Origin: Candidatus Kuenenia stuttgartensis
GTDB taxonomy: Bacteria > Planctomycetota > UBA11346
Reading direction: 5' to 3'
NCBI GenBank assembly: GCA_945876185.1
Contig: CAMCMZ010000015.1
Location: 1-54,740 of the forward strand
Length of the DNA: 54,740 nucleotides
Below the pieces are notes generated by a model that worked only from the letters and a program-made list of their open reading frames with translations, did not search any database and was not told the DNA's origin. Position numbers and translations under genes: made by a program. Shown here piece by piece: positions 11,692 to 21,349 of this stretch (position 1 is the first letter of the stretch; every line of letters begins with the position of its first letter).

Positions 11692-12081
11692 TCAGACCCG
11701 GCGCGGCGGTGGCGGTTCAGGACCAAGCGGTTGCGCGTCAGGCAACGGCAGCGGCGCCCTGGGGGACAACCGTTCGCCGCGTGGTCCGACGCCGCAACTC
11801 ACGACAGTCGTAGACAGCAATCCATCGATCTTGGCAATCTTGGGCGATTTCGCCGGCGCATCCCCGGTCGGTGGCACCGCGTCCTCTGCCGCCCGCAGGC
11901 GTTTGGCCAGGCAGCACAGGCCACACGGATTCCGACCGTCAAAGGTCGTCCGCGCTGCGTCCAACAGACCCTGATTGGGAATCCGCGTCACCAGCATCGT
12001 CGTCCAGGCCACCACCTGCAGACAGCCAGGCTGACCGACGACGAGGAGCAGCATCAACCCGGAAAGGCAGAACCGTGGCAC
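11692..12081 (-). CDS. Small Cys-rich protein upstream of the copper receptor
   Basis: A 129-aa protein; it starts with GTG at 12081, or with ATG at 12054. It has an N-terminal hydrophobic segment (LMLLLVVGQPGCLQVVAWTT), then TTFDGRNPCGLCCLAK, and a Pro-rich tail. Small membrane proteins with a TFDG...PC.LC pattern occur next to copper TonB receptors in other bacteria; that is recalled family context, not a computed match. The clustered cysteines after the TM could bind copper. It lies 94 bp upstream of the receptor on the same strand, so the two probably form one transcript. The coding assignment rests on this pattern, because the frame is short. Confidence 0.6.
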   Translation of the reverse strand: MPRFCLSGLMLLLVVGQPGCLQVVAWTTMLVTRIPNQGLLDAARTTFDGRNPCGLCCLAKRLRAAEDAVPPTGDAPAKSPKIAKIDGLLSTTVVSCGVGPRGERLSPRAPLPLPDAQPLGPEPPPPRRV

Positions 12082-12196
12082 GGGGCGGCATGCTCGCTGT
12101 CTGCCTGCGCCAATCCAGCGGCGCAGGTCGACTGGGTCGGCGATCGACGTCGCTACTGAGTTTCCGTGTTCAGATTGACATTGCCAGATCCCGGAT

Positions 12197-12270
12197 CCTG
12201 GGACCGCGGGCCACCGGCCCGCCTGCGGAAATCCAGGATTTCGAGCGGGCCAGTGGCCCGCGGTCCCAGG
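12197..12270. repeat. 74-bp compound palindrome (three nested hairpins), REP-like
   Basis: A 26-bp left arm (12197-12222) is complementary to a 26-bp right arm (12245-12270) with a single mismatch. Each arm is itself a hairpin (GCGGGCC, 3-nt spacer, GGCCCGC), and the centre is a perfect palindrome, GAAATCC-A-GGATTTC. It lies between divergent genes, so it is not a simple terminator. This architecture resembles REP/BIME or MITE-type elements. The surrounding 12082-12406 intergenic stretch otherwise holds only the promoter of the chemoreceptor gene. Confidence 0.75.
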
Positions 12271-12360
12271 GTGCGCCTGTCAACCTGCATAGGAATGCTC
12301 AGTAGCGTGATACCCCGTCGATCCGTACCGCGACGCCCCCCTCGGCATTGCTAACTGTTG

Positions 12361-12399
12361 TTGCCAGCTGAATCGTCGCAGGGTATGGTCACATCGAGG
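12361..12399 (+). promoter_or_regulatory. Probable sigma-70-type promoter and RBS of the chemoreceptor gene
   Basis: TTGCCA (12361-12366), a 17-bp spacer and TATGGT (12384-12389) match the -35/-10 consensus at 5/6 and 4/6 positions. GAGG at 12396-12399, 7 nt before the ATG, is a Shine-Dalgarno. The implied leader would be very short. It was identified by eye only. Confidence 0.4.
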
Positions 12400-12406
12400 T
12401 ATCATC

Positions 12407-14005
12407 ATGACCATCGGCCTCCGCATCACCGCCGGATTCGTTCTGATCCTGGCGATCTTCATCGGCCTGCTCGCCCACATCCGTTCGGAAGGCGAGGTCG
12501 TGGACGCTCTCCAGGCCGAGGCGTTGGGACGCACGCAAGATCGGGCCGATGCCGAGTACGCCCATGCCTCGGGGAGCTACCTCTATCAGCCCGTCGCTGA
12601 TCTGGTCATCAACCGTGACTGGGCCGCATTTGACGAACGCTGGAAGCACGCCAAGGACGAGATCGCCGAACTCGACGCACGCCTGACCAAGTCCGTCGAC
12701 ACCCCAGAGGAACGGGCGCAACTGGAGCAGGCCCTGGCCGCCAGGAAGGAACTCTACCGCCTGGTCGAGGCGGACCTGGCGCCACTGCTGCGGAAAGTCA
12801 CGACCATCACCGAGGAGGTCCGCGCCATTGACGCCCGCATCGATGCGCAGTGCACGATCATCCACGATCGCTTCGACGCCATGGCGAACTCGTTCAAGGC
12901 GGAGGCCAACACGGCCTCCGCCGAGGCCAAGGCGCACACGGAGGCCGTGAAACGGTTCGAAGTCTGGGTTACGGCGAGTGCTGTCGCGGTCGCCACCATC
13001 CTAGCCGTCGTCATCATCGTCGGCATCAACCGCACCCTGCGCGGCGCGGTCGGCGTGCTGAACCGCACCACGACCGCGCTCGGTGGGCGCGCCGCCAACC
13101 TGGCGCGCGAGGCCAAGGATTCGTCGACGCGGCTGAGCGGGGTCGCGGCCAGTTCCGAAGAACTGTCGACCAGCGCCGCGACCATGGCGGCATCGGCCGA
13201 AGAGATGACCGCCGGGGCGGCAACGGTGGCGTCTTCGTCCGAGCAACTGTCGGGATCCACCAACGCGGTAGCCACCGCAGTCGAGGAGATGACCGCCTCG
13301 ATTGAAGAGATCAGCCGGGGCGCCACGGCCGCCGCGACGGTGGCGGGCAGGGCCAAGGAACTGACCGGTTCGGCCACGAACGTCATGCGGGCTCTCAGCG
13401 AAGCGGCGGCCACCATCGGCAAGGTCACCGAGACCATTTCCGGCATCGCCGCCCAGACCAACCTGCTGGCCCTGAACGCGACCATCGAGGCGGCCCGCGC
13501 CGGTGAAGCCGGCCGAGGCTTCGCCGTCGTCGCCGGCGAGGTCAAGCAACTCGCGCAGCAGGCCGCATCGGCGGCCAGCGACATCGCCCAGCGCATCGCC
13601 ACCATCCAGGGGAAGTCGGCCGAAGCGTCCCAGGCCCTGGCTGGCATCGCGGAGGTGGTCGACCAGCTCAGCCAGTCCTCGGGTCAGACCGCCGCCGCAG
13701 TCCAGGAACAGACTGCCACCGTCGCCGAGATCGGGCGCAACATCAGCGAGACCGGCACGGCGGCCAAGGGCATCGCCCAGGCCATCGCCGAGGTCAAGAC
13801 GGGCATCGACAAGATCTCGCGCAATACCACCCATTCAGCCACCGCTTCGCGCGAGGTCGCTGGCGCCCTGGCCACGCTCAGTGAGGCCATGGAGTCCGCC
13901 AGCGCCACCAGCGCCGAGGTCAACACCGCCATGTCCGAGATGGCCGGCATCGCGACCCGCCTCCAACGTCTTGCCGGGGGACGGACGGGCCATGCCAACA
14001 CCTGA
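12407..14005 (+). CDS. Methyl-accepting chemotaxis protein
   Basis: A 532-aa protein. TM1 (about residues 4-24) and TM2 (about 186-206, [20 protein letters not shown]) bracket a mostly helical periplasmic sensor of about 160 residues, four-helix-bundle-like. A recognisable HAMP is short or absent after TM2. The cytoplasmic signalling domain contains the near-invariant hairpin tip [20 protein letters not shown] followed by [17 protein letters not shown] (about residues 343-378), which contacts CheA and CheW. Ala/Thr/Ser-rich heptads flank it. The ligand is unknown. No che genes are in the window, but the next gene is a sensor kinase on the same strand. Confidence 0.95.
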   Translation: MTIGLRITAGFVLILAIFIGLLAHIRSEGEVVDALQAEALGRTQDRADAEYAHASGSYLYQPVADLVINRDWAAFDERWKHAKDEIAELDARLTKSVDTPEERAQLEQALAARKELYRLVEADLAPLLRKVTTITEEVRAIDARIDAQCTIIHDRFDAMANSFKAEANTASAEAKAHTEAVKRFEVWVTASAVAVATILAVVIIVGINRTLRGAVGVLNRTTTALGGRAANLAREAKDSSTRLSGVAASSEELSTSAATMAASAEEMTAGAATVASSSEQLSGSTNAVATAVEEMTASIEEISRGATAAATVAGRAKELTGSATNVMRALSEAAATIGKVTETISGIAAQTNLLALNATIEAARAGEAGRGFAVVAGEVKQLAQQAASAASDIAQRIATIQGKSAEASQALAGIAEVVDQLSQSSGQTAAAVQEQTATVAEIGRNISETGTAAKGIAQAIAEVKTGIDKISRNTTHSATASREVAGALATLSEAMESASATSAEVNTAMSEMAGIATRLQRLAGGRTGHANT

Positions 14006-14110
14006 AAAATTGCCATCAATCATTGCGGCAGAAAACCGTCTTCGGGCCGAGGCGTCGCGGCGTCAGACGGCCTACGCCGGTCAGCAGGGCCCGAGGCGGA
14101 ACCCAGCAGC

Positions 14111-17100
14111 ATGAGCCCGGAATCGAAGCCGCCTGAGACCACGCGACCGCACACGATCCCGGTCATCGGGCTGCTCGCCGCTGGTGTTCTCGGGCTCGTC
14201 GTCCTCGGTATCGTCTGGTGGCATCAGCCTGCGGGGCAGACGCTGGCCGGCAGTGCCGGAACGGCACCCACTCCGGTCCATCAGGACCCCCTTTGGGCCT
14301 GGCTGTTCGTGGCGGCCGTCGGCGTCATCTTCAGTGTGGGGACCGTCGTGGTCGCCCGGCGTATCTGGCGGGACCACCAGAGGCTGCAGGCGCAAGTGCA
14401 CGAGCGTACCTCCACTTTACAGGACGAACGTGCGCGCCTGGCAAGCATCATCCACGCCATGGACGCGGGCACCTGGGAATGGCATGTCCAGACCGGAGAG
14501 ATCATCTGCAACGAACGCTGGGCCGGGATCGTCGGGTACGAATTGGCCGAACTGGCTCCCGTCACGATCGAGACCTGGACGCGACTCCTGGATCCGGCTG
14601 ACGGCGCCGAGGTCGCCCGCCGCCTGGAGACGCACTTCGCCGGCAGAACGGACACCTACGACTGCGATTGCCGCCTGCGGCACAAGGACGGTTCCTGGGT
14701 CTGGATCCACACCCGCGGACGCTTGGAGGAGCGCTCGCCCGACGGCGCGCCGCTGATCGTGCGCGGCATCCATATCGACATCAGCGAGCGCAAACGGGCC
14801 GAGGCCCAGTTGCAGCAGGCGCACGATGTCATGCGGTTCATTCCGGTCGGCCTGCACATCTACCACCTCGATAAGGTCGAGGATGACCGGACCCTTCGCA
14901 TGGTCTTCGTCAATCCCGCCTCGGAACAGCTGTCGGGTTTCAAGGCCAGCGACCTGGTCGGCCGGACGCTGGATGAGAGTTTCCCGCAACTGCGGGCCAT
15001 GCAGGTGCCGCAACGCTATGCCGAGGTGGTCAGAAGCGGACAGCCACGCACCTTCGAGGACATCCATCACGATGATGCCCAAGAGGTTCGCGCCTGTTTC
15101 ATGGTCAAGGCCTTCCCGTTGCCTGGCAACCATGTGGGAGTCGCCTTCGATAACATCACCGAGCGGATCACAGCCAAGCAGACCTTGGAGGCGAGCCATG
15201 TCCGCCTGCAAGAGGCGCAGGAGATCGGCAATGTGGGCAGTTGGGAATACGACCTGGTCACTGGCGTTCTTACCTGGTCGGAGCAGACCTACCGCATCTA
15301 CGGCGAATCCCCCGAGCACTTCACCCCCACCTTCGAGAGCGTCGTCGCCTTCTATCCCGAGGGCGATCGGCAGGCGGTGCTGGCGGCTTTCCACCAGGCG
15401 CTGGACGACAAGGCCGGACTGAGCATCGATCACCGGATCATCACCCGGAGTGGCGTTCAGCGCCAAGTAGAGGAGATCGGCCGGCTGGTGTGTTCTGCCG
15501 ACGGCAAACCGCTGCGCATGATCGGTTCGGTGGCAGACATCACCCAGCAGCGTGCCGCCGCCGCTGCGTTGGCCGAGCAGGAAAAACGCCTGCGCCAGTT
15601 GGTGGACGGCCTCGATGCCGGGGTAGTCATCATCGACCCGGACACGCGCACCATCGAATCAGTCAACCCCTATGCGGCACGCCTGTTCGGCGCCGAACCG
15701 GAACAGATATCCGGCCACGTCTGTCATCGCTTCCTCTGTCCCGCAGAGGTCGGCAAGTGCCCGGTGCTGGATTGTGGTGGCGAGGTTGAAAACAGCCAAC
15801 GTGTCCTGCTGACGGCCGATGGGCGCAGGGTCCCCATCCTCAAATCCGTGCGGCGCATCACCATCAGCGGCAAGGAAAAGCTGCTGGAAACCTTCGTTGA
15901 CATCAGCGCTCAGCAACAGACCGAGCAACGTCTGCTGCTGACCAACCTGGAACTCGAACGCCAGACTGCCATCGCCAACGACCTGGCGGCGAAGGCCGAG
16001 ATGGCCAGCGCGGCCAAAAGCGCCTTTCTGGCGAACATGAGCCACGAGATCCGCACGCCGATGAACGGCATCCTCGGGATGACCGAACTGCTGCTCGGCA
16101 CCGCGCTGAGCGCCGAGCAGGAGGACTACGCCCGCACCGCCTACGGCAGTGCTGAATCCCTGCTGATCCTGCTCAACGACATCCTCGACTTCTCGAAGAT
16201 CGATGCCAGCAAGCTCAGCCTGGAATCCATCCCCTTCGCCCCCGACGCCTCGCTGTACGAGATCGTCGAACTGTTCCGGCCACGGATCTCGGGCAGCGGG
16301 GTTGAATTGCTGGTGCGCACCGGCCCGGGCCTGCCCCCGCGTTTCCTTGGCGATCCTGGACGCTGGCGGCAGATCCTCACCAACCTGGTGGGCAACGCGA
16401 TCAAGTTCACCCCCAAGGGTCATGTCCTGATCGACCTGTCCTGGCGCGAGGGGGAATTGGTCCTGGCGGTCAGCGACACCGGCATCGGCATCCCGCCTGA
16501 CCGCGCTGCCGTCCTTTTCGCCCCTTTCGTCCAGGCTGATGAATCCACCAGCCGCCGATTCGGCGGCACCGGCCTGGGTCTGGCGATCAGCCGACGGCTG
16601 GCTGAACTGATGGGCGGCCGCCTCGGCCTGGACAGCACCGAAGGTCACGGATCGACCTTCACCGTCAGCGTGCCGCTGCCGCTCGCCCCTGGACCGGCCC
16701 CGACGGCTGCGGCCCCGCAGGGACTGGCCGGCCTGCGCATCCTGGTGCTTGATGACAACGCCCTGAACTGCCGCATCGTCTGCGAACAGCTGACCGTGCT
16801 GGGGGCCCGGCCCGAGGCCGAGACCTGCGCCCCGCTGGCCTTGGCGACGCTGTGCTCCGCCGCCGCCGGTCCTGACCCCTTCGCCGCCGCCATCGTCGAC
16901 CTGCACATGCCGGATCTTGACGGCGTGAGCTTGGCCACCGCGGTCCTTGCCGATCCGGGCACCAGTTCCCTGCCCCTGATCCTGCTGTCCTCGTCAGGGA
17001 CGAAGGGCGACGCCCAGCACATGGCCGCCGTCGGCTTCGCCGGCTACCTGGTGAAGCCCGCCCGCCTGGAGGTGCTGGGATCGGTGGTGGCGACGGCCAT

Positions 17101-17599
17101 CGCCCATCGTCGGCAGGGCCTGCGCGACCTGGTCACCCGGCACAGCGTCCGCGAGGCGGCCGGCCAGTCGGCGGCCCCCATCCTGAACCGCTTCGCCGGT
17201 CGCGTCCTGCTGGTCGAAGACAATCCCGTCAACCAGAAGCTGGGCCGCATCATGCTGGGGCACCTCGGGGTCAGCGTGACCCTGGCCGAGAACGGCCAGC
17301 AGGCGCTGGAGATCCTGGCAGCGCAGACTTTCGACCTGGTGTTCATGGACTGCCAGATGCCGATCATGGACGGCTACGAAGCCACCGCCGCCCTCCGGGC
17401 CCGCGAAAGCCGGCAGGCGCTGCCGCGTCTCCCGGTGATCGCCATGACCGCCAACGCCCTGGCCGGCGACCGCGAGAAGAGCCTGGCCAGCGGCATGGAC
17501 GACCACATCGCCAAGCCGGTGCAGGAACGCCAACTGGCCGAGGTCCTCCGGCGCTGGCTGGCCGGCGCCACCCCCGTCGAACCGCACAGGCACCCCTGA
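14111..17599 (+). CDS. Membrane hybrid sensor histidine kinase with multiple PAS domains and two receivers
   Basis: An 1162-aa protein. TM helices lie at about 14-37 and 60-82 with a short periplasmic loop, so sensing is probably by the cytoplasmic PAS array. PAS/PAC repeats occupy about residues 110-600; one ends [16 protein letters not shown], and another contains the Cys-rich stretch [20 protein letters not shown], a possible metal or redox site. A HisKA domain follows with the phospho-acceptor His645 in [16 protein letters not shown]. The HATPase has N box GNAIKFT, G1 DTGIGIP and G2 [10 protein letters not shown]. Two receiver domains follow: Asp930 in [11 protein letters not shown] and Asp1080 in [14 protein letters not shown]. 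The C-terminus lacks an Hpt domain, so phosphate would pass to a partner elsewhere. It follows the chemoreceptor by 105 bp. Confidence 0.95.
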   Translation: MSPESKPPETTRPHTIPVIGLLAAGVLGLVVLGIVWWHQPAGQTLAGSAGTAPTPVHQDPLWAWLFVAAVGVIFSVGTVVVARRIWRDHQRLQAQVHERTSTLQDERARLASIIHAMDAGTWEWHVQTGEIICNERWAGIVGYELAELAPVTIETWTRLLDPADGAEVARRLETHFAGRTDTYDCDCRLRHKDGSWVWIHTRGRLEERSPDGAPLIVRGIHIDISERKRAEAQLQQAHDVMRFIPVGLHIYHLDKVEDDRTLRMVFVNPASEQLSGFKASDLVGRTLDESFPQLRAMQVPQRYAEVVRSGQPRTFEDIHHDDAQEVRACFMVKAFPLPGNHVGVAFDNITERITAKQTLEASHVRLQEAQEIGNVGSWEYDLVTGVLTWSEQTYRIYGESPEHFTPTFESVVAFYPEGDRQAVLAAFHQALDDKAGLSIDHRIITRSGVQRQVEEIGRLVCSADGKPLRMIGSVADITQQRAAAAALAEQEKRLRQLVDGLDAGVVIIDPDTRTIESVNPYAARLFGAEPEQISGHVCHRFLCPAEVGKCPVLDCGGEVENSQRVLLTADGRRVPILKSVRRITISGKEKLLETFVDISAQQQTEQRLLLTNLELERQTAIANDLAAKAEMASAAKSAFLANMSHEIRTPMNGILGMTELLLGTALSAEQEDYARTAYGSAESLLILLNDILDFSKIDASKLSLESIPFAPDASLYEIVELFRPRISGSGVELLVRTGPGLPPRFLGDPGRWRQILTNLVGNAIKFTPKGHVLIDLSWREGELVLAVSDTGIGIPPDRAAVLFAPFVQADESTSRRFGGTGLGLAISRRLAELMGGRLGLDSTEGHGSTFTVSVPLPLAPGPAPTAAAPQGLAGLRILVLDDNALNCRIVCEQLTVLGARPEAETCAPLALATLCSAAAGPDPFAAAIVDLHMPDLDGVSLATAVLADPGTSSLPLILLSSSGTKGDAQHMAAVGFAGYLVKPARLEVLGSVVATAIAHRRQGLRDLVTRHSVREAAGQSAAPILNRFAGRVLLVEDNPVNQKLGRIMLGHLGVSVTLAENGQQALEILAAQTFDLVFMDCQMPIMDGYEATAALRARESRQALPRLPVIAMTANALAGDREKSLASGMDDHIAKPVQERQLAEVLRRWLAGATPVEPHRHP

Positions 17600-17616
17600 C
17601 CTGGACCAGACCAGCC

Positions 17617-17703
17617 ATGGCTGACCCCCGTCCGATCGTGCTGGTCATCGCCACCGCGGACCACCCATGCTCGACCGCCATCTGTCCAACTGCGCGCGAC
17701 TGA
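17617..17703 (+). other. Very short open frame after the hybrid kinase
   Basis: Between the convergent kinase and toxin genes an ATG opens a 28-codon frame beginning MADPRPIVLVIATADHP. The start resembles that of a receiver domain (beta-1 strand), but the acidic pair is missing and the frame ends at once. It could be a relic of a third response regulator or chance. The rest of the 119-bp gap holds nothing recognisable. Confidence 0.2.
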
Positions 17704-17718
17704 GCCGATGCCGACGGA

Positions 17719-18147
17719 CTACCCGACCCAGCGATGAAAGCCGGCGTCTTCGTAGTGGCGATCGAAGGTGAACGCGCGGGTGATGCGGGCAGCGCGCATG
17801 AGGGCGAAGCTCTCGCAGTCGACCCAACTCACGGCCTGATCGGCGAACTTGGTGAACAGCGCCAGCGCGGCACCGGCGGCGCCGGGGTCGCTCCAGCGGA
17901 TCGAGAATGAGGGACTGTCGAGGATCGCCCGGGCCACCGTGGCGGCGAAGGGGAAGCCGGCGCGGCGGCCGAGCAGGGTGAAGGTCTCGCCGAGCACTCC
18001 GCCACTGGTCACCAGGCGCCAGCGGCCGGACGGCGGGGCGAGTTCCGCCCAGGCCGCCAGCGCGACGGCGTGGTACTGGTCGTCGGCGTCGTAGCGGGCG
18101 ATGAACGCGCCGGTGTCGATGAACAATTCAGTGTTTGACCGGGCCAT
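17719..18147 (-). CDS. PIN-domain toxin, VapC-like
   Basis: A 142-aa protein, a typical PIN ribonuclease length. N-terminal beta strand ELFIDTGAFIARYDADD carries the first metal-binding Asp (Asp11). GGVLGETFTLL supplies the conserved mid-domain Glu. VDCESFALMRAARI and FTFDRHYEDAGF supply the third and fourth acidic positions. Members cleave RNA (tRNA or mRNA) using Mg2+. The start is 6 nt after the stop of the upstream antitoxin gene, the standard antitoxin-first order. It is convergent with the hybrid kinase. Confidence 0.88.
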   Translation of the reverse strand: MARSNTELFIDTGAFIARYDADDQYHAVALAAWAELAPPSGRWRLVTSGGVLGETFTLLGRRAGFPFAATVARAILDSPSFSIRWSDPGAAGAALALFTKFADQAVSWVDCESFALMRAARITRAFTFDRHYEDAGFHRWVG

Positions 18148-18153
18148 GGTGGA

Positions 18154-18432
18154 TCAGGTCTGCTGGATCGGGGCCTGTTTGACTGGGCCCTGTTTGATCG
18201 GGCCGAAGAGCTCATCGTCGTGGCGTTCGGCGAGATCCGCGCGCCCGCTGTGGAAGACCTCGGCAGTGGTCCAGAACGGGTCGGCGTCGGCGCGATACGC
18301 GATCGCGGTTTCCCGCAGCAGCGACTGCCGCACGAGTTCGCCGAGCGAGATTCCGCGCCGCCGGGCGGCCTCTGCCGCCTGCCGCTGCAGCTCGGGCGGT
18401 AGCATCATCGAGGTCCGTTGCATAACCGGCAT
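18154..18432 (-). CDS. Ribbon-helix-helix antitoxin partner of the PIN toxin
   Basis: A 92-aa protein (89 aa if it starts at the ATG at 18423). The N-terminal 45 residues fit an RHH/CopG DNA-binding fold: the strand QRTSMMLPPE, then helices around QAAEAARRRGISLGELVRQS. The C-terminal part would neutralise the toxin. The last residues are a degenerate repeat, PIKQGPVKQAPIQQ, encoded by two near-identical 15-bp units (around 18169-18205). It precedes the PIN gene by 6 bp and probably represses its own operon. Confidence 0.82.
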   Translation of the reverse strand: MPVMQRTSMMLPPELQRQAAEAARRRGISLGELVRQSLLRETAIAYRADADPFWTTAEVFHSGRADLAERHDDELFGPIKQGPVKQAPIQQT

Positions 18433-18470
18433 ATATAGGCATCAAAGGGCTGGGCAAGCGTGTGCTCACC
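18421..18470 (-). promoter_or_regulatory. Candidate promoter/operator of the toxin-antitoxin operon
   Basis: On the reverse strand TTGCCC is followed, after 16 bp, by TATATG (18430-18435) inside an AT-rich near-palindrome, CCGGCATATATAGGC. It stands out in very GC-rich surroundings and is where an RHH antitoxin would bind. If real, it overlaps the ATG at 18432 and favours the second ATG at 18423 with a leaderless mRNA. Confidence 0.33.
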
Positions 18471-18496
18471 GATTCGTGAATCCCTGACAGTGCTGG

Positions 18497-19150
18497 ATGC
18501 GCGGCCTGAGTATTCCCGGGAATGTGGTTTACCCGCCCGGATCGGGGGCTAAACTTCCGCTCGTGCTGCCACCCAACCGAGAACTTGCCGCCATGGGTCC
18601 GTTTGTCGAATCGCTCGACCCACAACAAAGGGCGTATCTGCACGATGTGCTGATCCGCAGTCTGGTGAGCGGCCGCCAGGGCATCCACACGCCACTATCC
18701 GAACTCGACCTGCGACCGTTGCGCGAACTCCTGGCGCACCTGCGCAACTTGTCGGTGAACGACGAAGGCAGCGACATCCGTCCGTTCTTCATCCGCATCT
18801 TCGGCCCCGGCGTCGCCCTGGCCCGGGTCAGCCCGCGCATCCTGAATTGGCGCGGCATCTTCGAAACCCAGGCCCACATATGGGTCGCGGAACTTGGCAT
18901 CACCCAACTGACGGTCGAACTCAGCCGCCTCAAGAACGTGAACGCGACCCTGGTCGCCTGGCTGACCACCCTCGCCCAGCACCTGCCCGAAAAGCGCCTC
19001 ACCCTGCGCGGCGCGCCGAATTCGATCCACGCTGAGATCAAGGCCCAGGACCTGGGGCAGATCCTGCTCCTGGAAAGCGATACGGCGCCGGCAGCCATCA
19101 ACCCGCCCAACGAACCTCTACTCGAGGGACACGGCAAGCCGGCCGTCTGA
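18497..19150 (+). CDS. STAS-like (anti-sigma-factor-antagonist-like) protein
   Basis: A 217-aa protein; a start at 18593 is also possible (ATG GGT CCG). The central and C-terminal part looks like a STAS fold: ELGITQLTVELSRLKNVNAT, where the usual Asp-Ser-Ser/Gly phosphorylation site would be, then VAWLTTLAQHLPEKRLTLRG and a terminal helix ending DLGQILLLE. The position normally occupied by a phosphorylatable Ser carries Asn-Val-Asn-Ala, so switching by a kinase is doubtful. The N-terminal 90 residues are not recognised. It lies in a signalling-rich neighbourhood and is convergent with OsmC (9-bp gap). The assignment is by pattern only. Confidence 0.55.
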   Translation: MRGLSIPGNVVYPPGSGAKLPLVLPPNRELAAMGPFVESLDPQQRAYLHDVLIRSLVSGRQGIHTPLSELDLRPLRELLAHLRNLSVNDEGSDIRPFFIRIFGPGVALARVSPRILNWRGIFETQAHIWVAELGITQLTVELSRLKNVNATLVAWLTTLAQHLPEKRLTLRGAPNSIHAEIKAQDLGQILLLESDTAPAAINPPNEPLLEGHGKPAV

Positions 19151-19159
19151 TCCCGCCGC

Positions 19160-19570
19160 TCAATCCGGGTAGGTGAACCGGATCTCCTGCACCACGTCCG
19201 GATGCAGGCTGAGCGCAACCGGGCAGGTGTGGGCGGCGCGTTCGAGCTTGGCGCGGTAGTCGGCGGTCAGGCCCTTGGGCATAGCTAGGTCGACCACGAT
19301 GCGGGCGATGCGGCGGGGCGGCTGCAGCGTCATGTGCTTTTCGATGTTCGCGCTCAGACCATCCAGGCTGACGCCATCGCGCTTGGCGACGATGCCCATG
19401 ACCGTGGTCAGACAGGCGGCCAGGGCGGTGGCGACCAGATCGGTGGGTGAGAACGACTCGCCGCGGCCGTTGTTGTCGATCGGAGCATCGGTGGTGAGAT
19501 CGACTTTGCTGGGGCCATGGACGGCCTCGCAACGCAGGTCGCCGCTGTAGGTGAGGGTGATGGGTACCAT
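19160..19570 (-). CDS. OsmC/Ohr-family peroxiredoxin-like protein
   Basis: A 136-aa protein, normal for OsmC. The two redox cysteines are present: Cys53 in TALAACLTTVMG and Cys116 in AAHTCPVAL. SFSPTDLVATAL and the basic residue region (RR at 86-87) are also conserved. Members reduce organic hydroperoxides as dimers in the cytoplasm. The short TCPVAL version is the OsmC/YhfA-like branch rather than classical Ohr. It is monocistronic, lying between the histidine kinase gene (upstream, same direction on the reverse strand) and the convergent STAS gene. Confidence 0.92.
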   Translation of the reverse strand: MVPITLTYSGDLRCEAVHGPSKVDLTTDAPIDNNGRGESFSPTDLVATALAACLTTVMGIVAKRDGVSLDGLSANIEKHMTLQPPRRIARIVVDLAMPKGLTADYRAKLERAAHTCPVALSLHPDVVQEIRFTYPD

Positions 19571-19657
19571 GCGCGCAGCCTATACCACACCCACCGATGG
19601 GAACACGCCGCGCCTACCCCGGCAGGCCCGGGCAGGTTCAGGCAGGTTCAGGCGATA

Positions 19658-21208
19658 TCAGGGCCGGGTGCCGGTCGGCCAGCGGCCGCTCTCTTCGCCG
19701 GGGCGGGTGACCTCAGGCGAGGGCGTGCGCAACCAGACGTCGGAGCGGAACGATTTCGCGGTGTCCTGGCCCTCAAGTTTGCGCGGCAGGCGCAGGCGGA
19801 AGACGCTGCCGGCCGGGCCGGTCTTGTGCAGCCAGATGCGGCCGCCCAGCATTTCCGCCAGGCAGCGCGTGATGTAGAGTCCCAACCCGCTGCCGCCGCT
19901 TTCGCGCGTGGTGCAGTCGGCGCCCTGCCAGAAGGCTTCCCACATACGCTCGGCGGTCTCGGACGGGATGCCCGGACCCTGGTCCGCGACGGTGTACTCG
20001 ACCGCGTCTGCCAGGTGGTCGACGGCCAGGGTGATGGTGCCCTTGCTTGAGAACTTCACCGCGTTCGACAGCAGGTTGTCGAGCATCTGGCGCACCCGCA
20101 GCGCATCGGTGGCGAGCGGGGCTCTGCGGCCGGTGGACGGGTGCCGCAGCAGGGCGAGTCCCTTGGCCTTGGCGCGCTCGCTCCAGAGACTGAGGGTCAG
20201 GTCGGCGATCTGCTCGGCGTCGCAGCGGCCGGGGCGCAGTTCCAGGGTGCGGGCCTCGATCTTCGACATGTCGACGATGTCGTTGATGATGCCCAGCAGG
20301 TGCTGCGATGATTCGGCGATCAGCTTGATGTAGCGCGCGGTGGCGTCGTCGGCGCCGCCCGTGTATTCGAGCTGGAGCAGTTCGCAGAACCCCATGATGC
20401 CGGTGAGCGGCGTGCGCAGTTCATGGCTGGTGATGGCGAGGAACGAGGATTTTGCCCGGTTCGCCGCCTCGGCCTCGGCCTTGGCCTTGGTCAGGGCTTG
20501 CAGATGCATCAGGCGCCGGCTGTCATCGCGGGCGGTGGCGATCACCACCGTCTCGTTTTCCATGTGGTAGCGCCGCAGGACGACCTCGGTCGGGATCTCG
20601 CTGCCGTCCGTTCGGCGATGCCAGGCGTGGTAGCGCACGGTGCGGCCATCGCGGGCGGCGGAGGCGATGCGGGCGAGCGCCTCCTCAGCGGTCGGCGGCC
20701 GGGCCTGCTCATAGGTCGCATCGCACCAGCGTTCGATCGACCACAGTTTCAGGCCGACCAGGCCGTAGGTCTGGTGCCCACGCTCGCGCTCGGCCGGTTC
20801 GTTGGCGTAGCGGATGGCGCCGTCCTGGCCGACAATGAGGAAGGCCTCATGGCTGAACGCGAGCATGCCGGTGATCTCGGCAAGTTGGGAATGCAGGCGC
20901 AACTGCACGCTGGTGTCGGTCACCACCCACATCAGCCGATGGGACGCGATCTCCTGCGCCTCGATCTCCAGCATCTGGCCGCCGACCACCACCACCATGC
21001 GGCTGCCCGGGGTCAGCCGCGGCACCCCGGCGCAGGTATCACCGAGCTTCGCCGCGACCTCGGCCATCGTCGCACCAAGTACCGGCTGGAAGCCGAACAG
21101 GCGCCCCAGCGCAGGATTAGCGAAGGCCAGGCGTTCCCGGTCGAACCAGCACACGCCCACCGGCAGCAGACCGGCGAGGACGGCAGCATCGGTCGAACGG
21201 GCGGTCAT
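19658..21208 (-). CDS. Soluble PAS sensor histidine kinase
   Basis: A 516-aa protein from the ATG at 21208; an in-frame start at 21238 gives 526 aa. No TM helices. Two PAS-like domains come first (LLPVGVCWFDRERLAFANPA near the N-terminus and FLIVGQDGAIRYANEPAE around 140). A HisKA domain follows with ITSHELRTPLTGIMGF. The HATPase has N box LLSNAVKFSSKG, G1 VADQGPGIPSE and G2 GGSGLGLYIT. It autophosphorylates on the HisKA His and has no receiver of its own. No response regulator gene is adjacent. It is divergent from the SagB-type gene, with about 141 bp between starts. Confidence 0.93.
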   Translation of the reverse strand: MTARSTDAAVLAGLLPVGVCWFDRERLAFANPALGRLFGFQPVLGATMAEVAAKLGDTCAGVPRLTPGSRMVVVVGGQMLEIEAQEIASHRLMWVVTDTSVQLRLHSQLAEITGMLAFSHEAFLIVGQDGAIRYANEPAERERGHQTYGLVGLKLWSIERWCDATYEQARPPTAEEALARIASAARDGRTVRYHAWHRRTDGSEIPTEVVLRRYHMENETVVIATARDDSRRLMHLQALTKAKAEAEAANRAKSSFLAITSHELRTPLTGIMGFCELLQLEYTGGADDATARYIKLIAESSQHLLGIINDIVDMSKIEARTLELRPGRCDAEQIADLTLSLWSERAKAKGLALLRHPSTGRRAPLATDALRVRQMLDNLLSNAVKFSSKGTITLAVDHLADAVEYTVADQGPGIPSETAERMWEAFWQGADCTTRESGGSGLGLYITRCLAEMLGGRIWLHKTGPAGSVFRLRLPRKLEGQDTAKSFRSDVWLRTPSPEVTRPGEESGRWPTGTRP

Positions 21209-21349
21209 CGGCCGCAGCTTCGTTTTCCCAGGTGGCAAAGCAACGCATCCGAGCGACGACGCCCCGCCACCCAGCCACCGGGGTTCGACAGCACCAGGGC
21301 CGGGAATGCCATCCGGATTGCGGCGGGTCCGGTCGCGCTACGGTGCCCC

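Noticed and set aside
12197-12270. Palindrome as an intrinsic terminator
   Set aside because: It lies between the starts of divergent genes and has no T-run.
20423-21349. Extended start of the SagB-type gene
   Set aside because: This stretch is antisense to the recognised histidine kinase; family homology starts at 21350.
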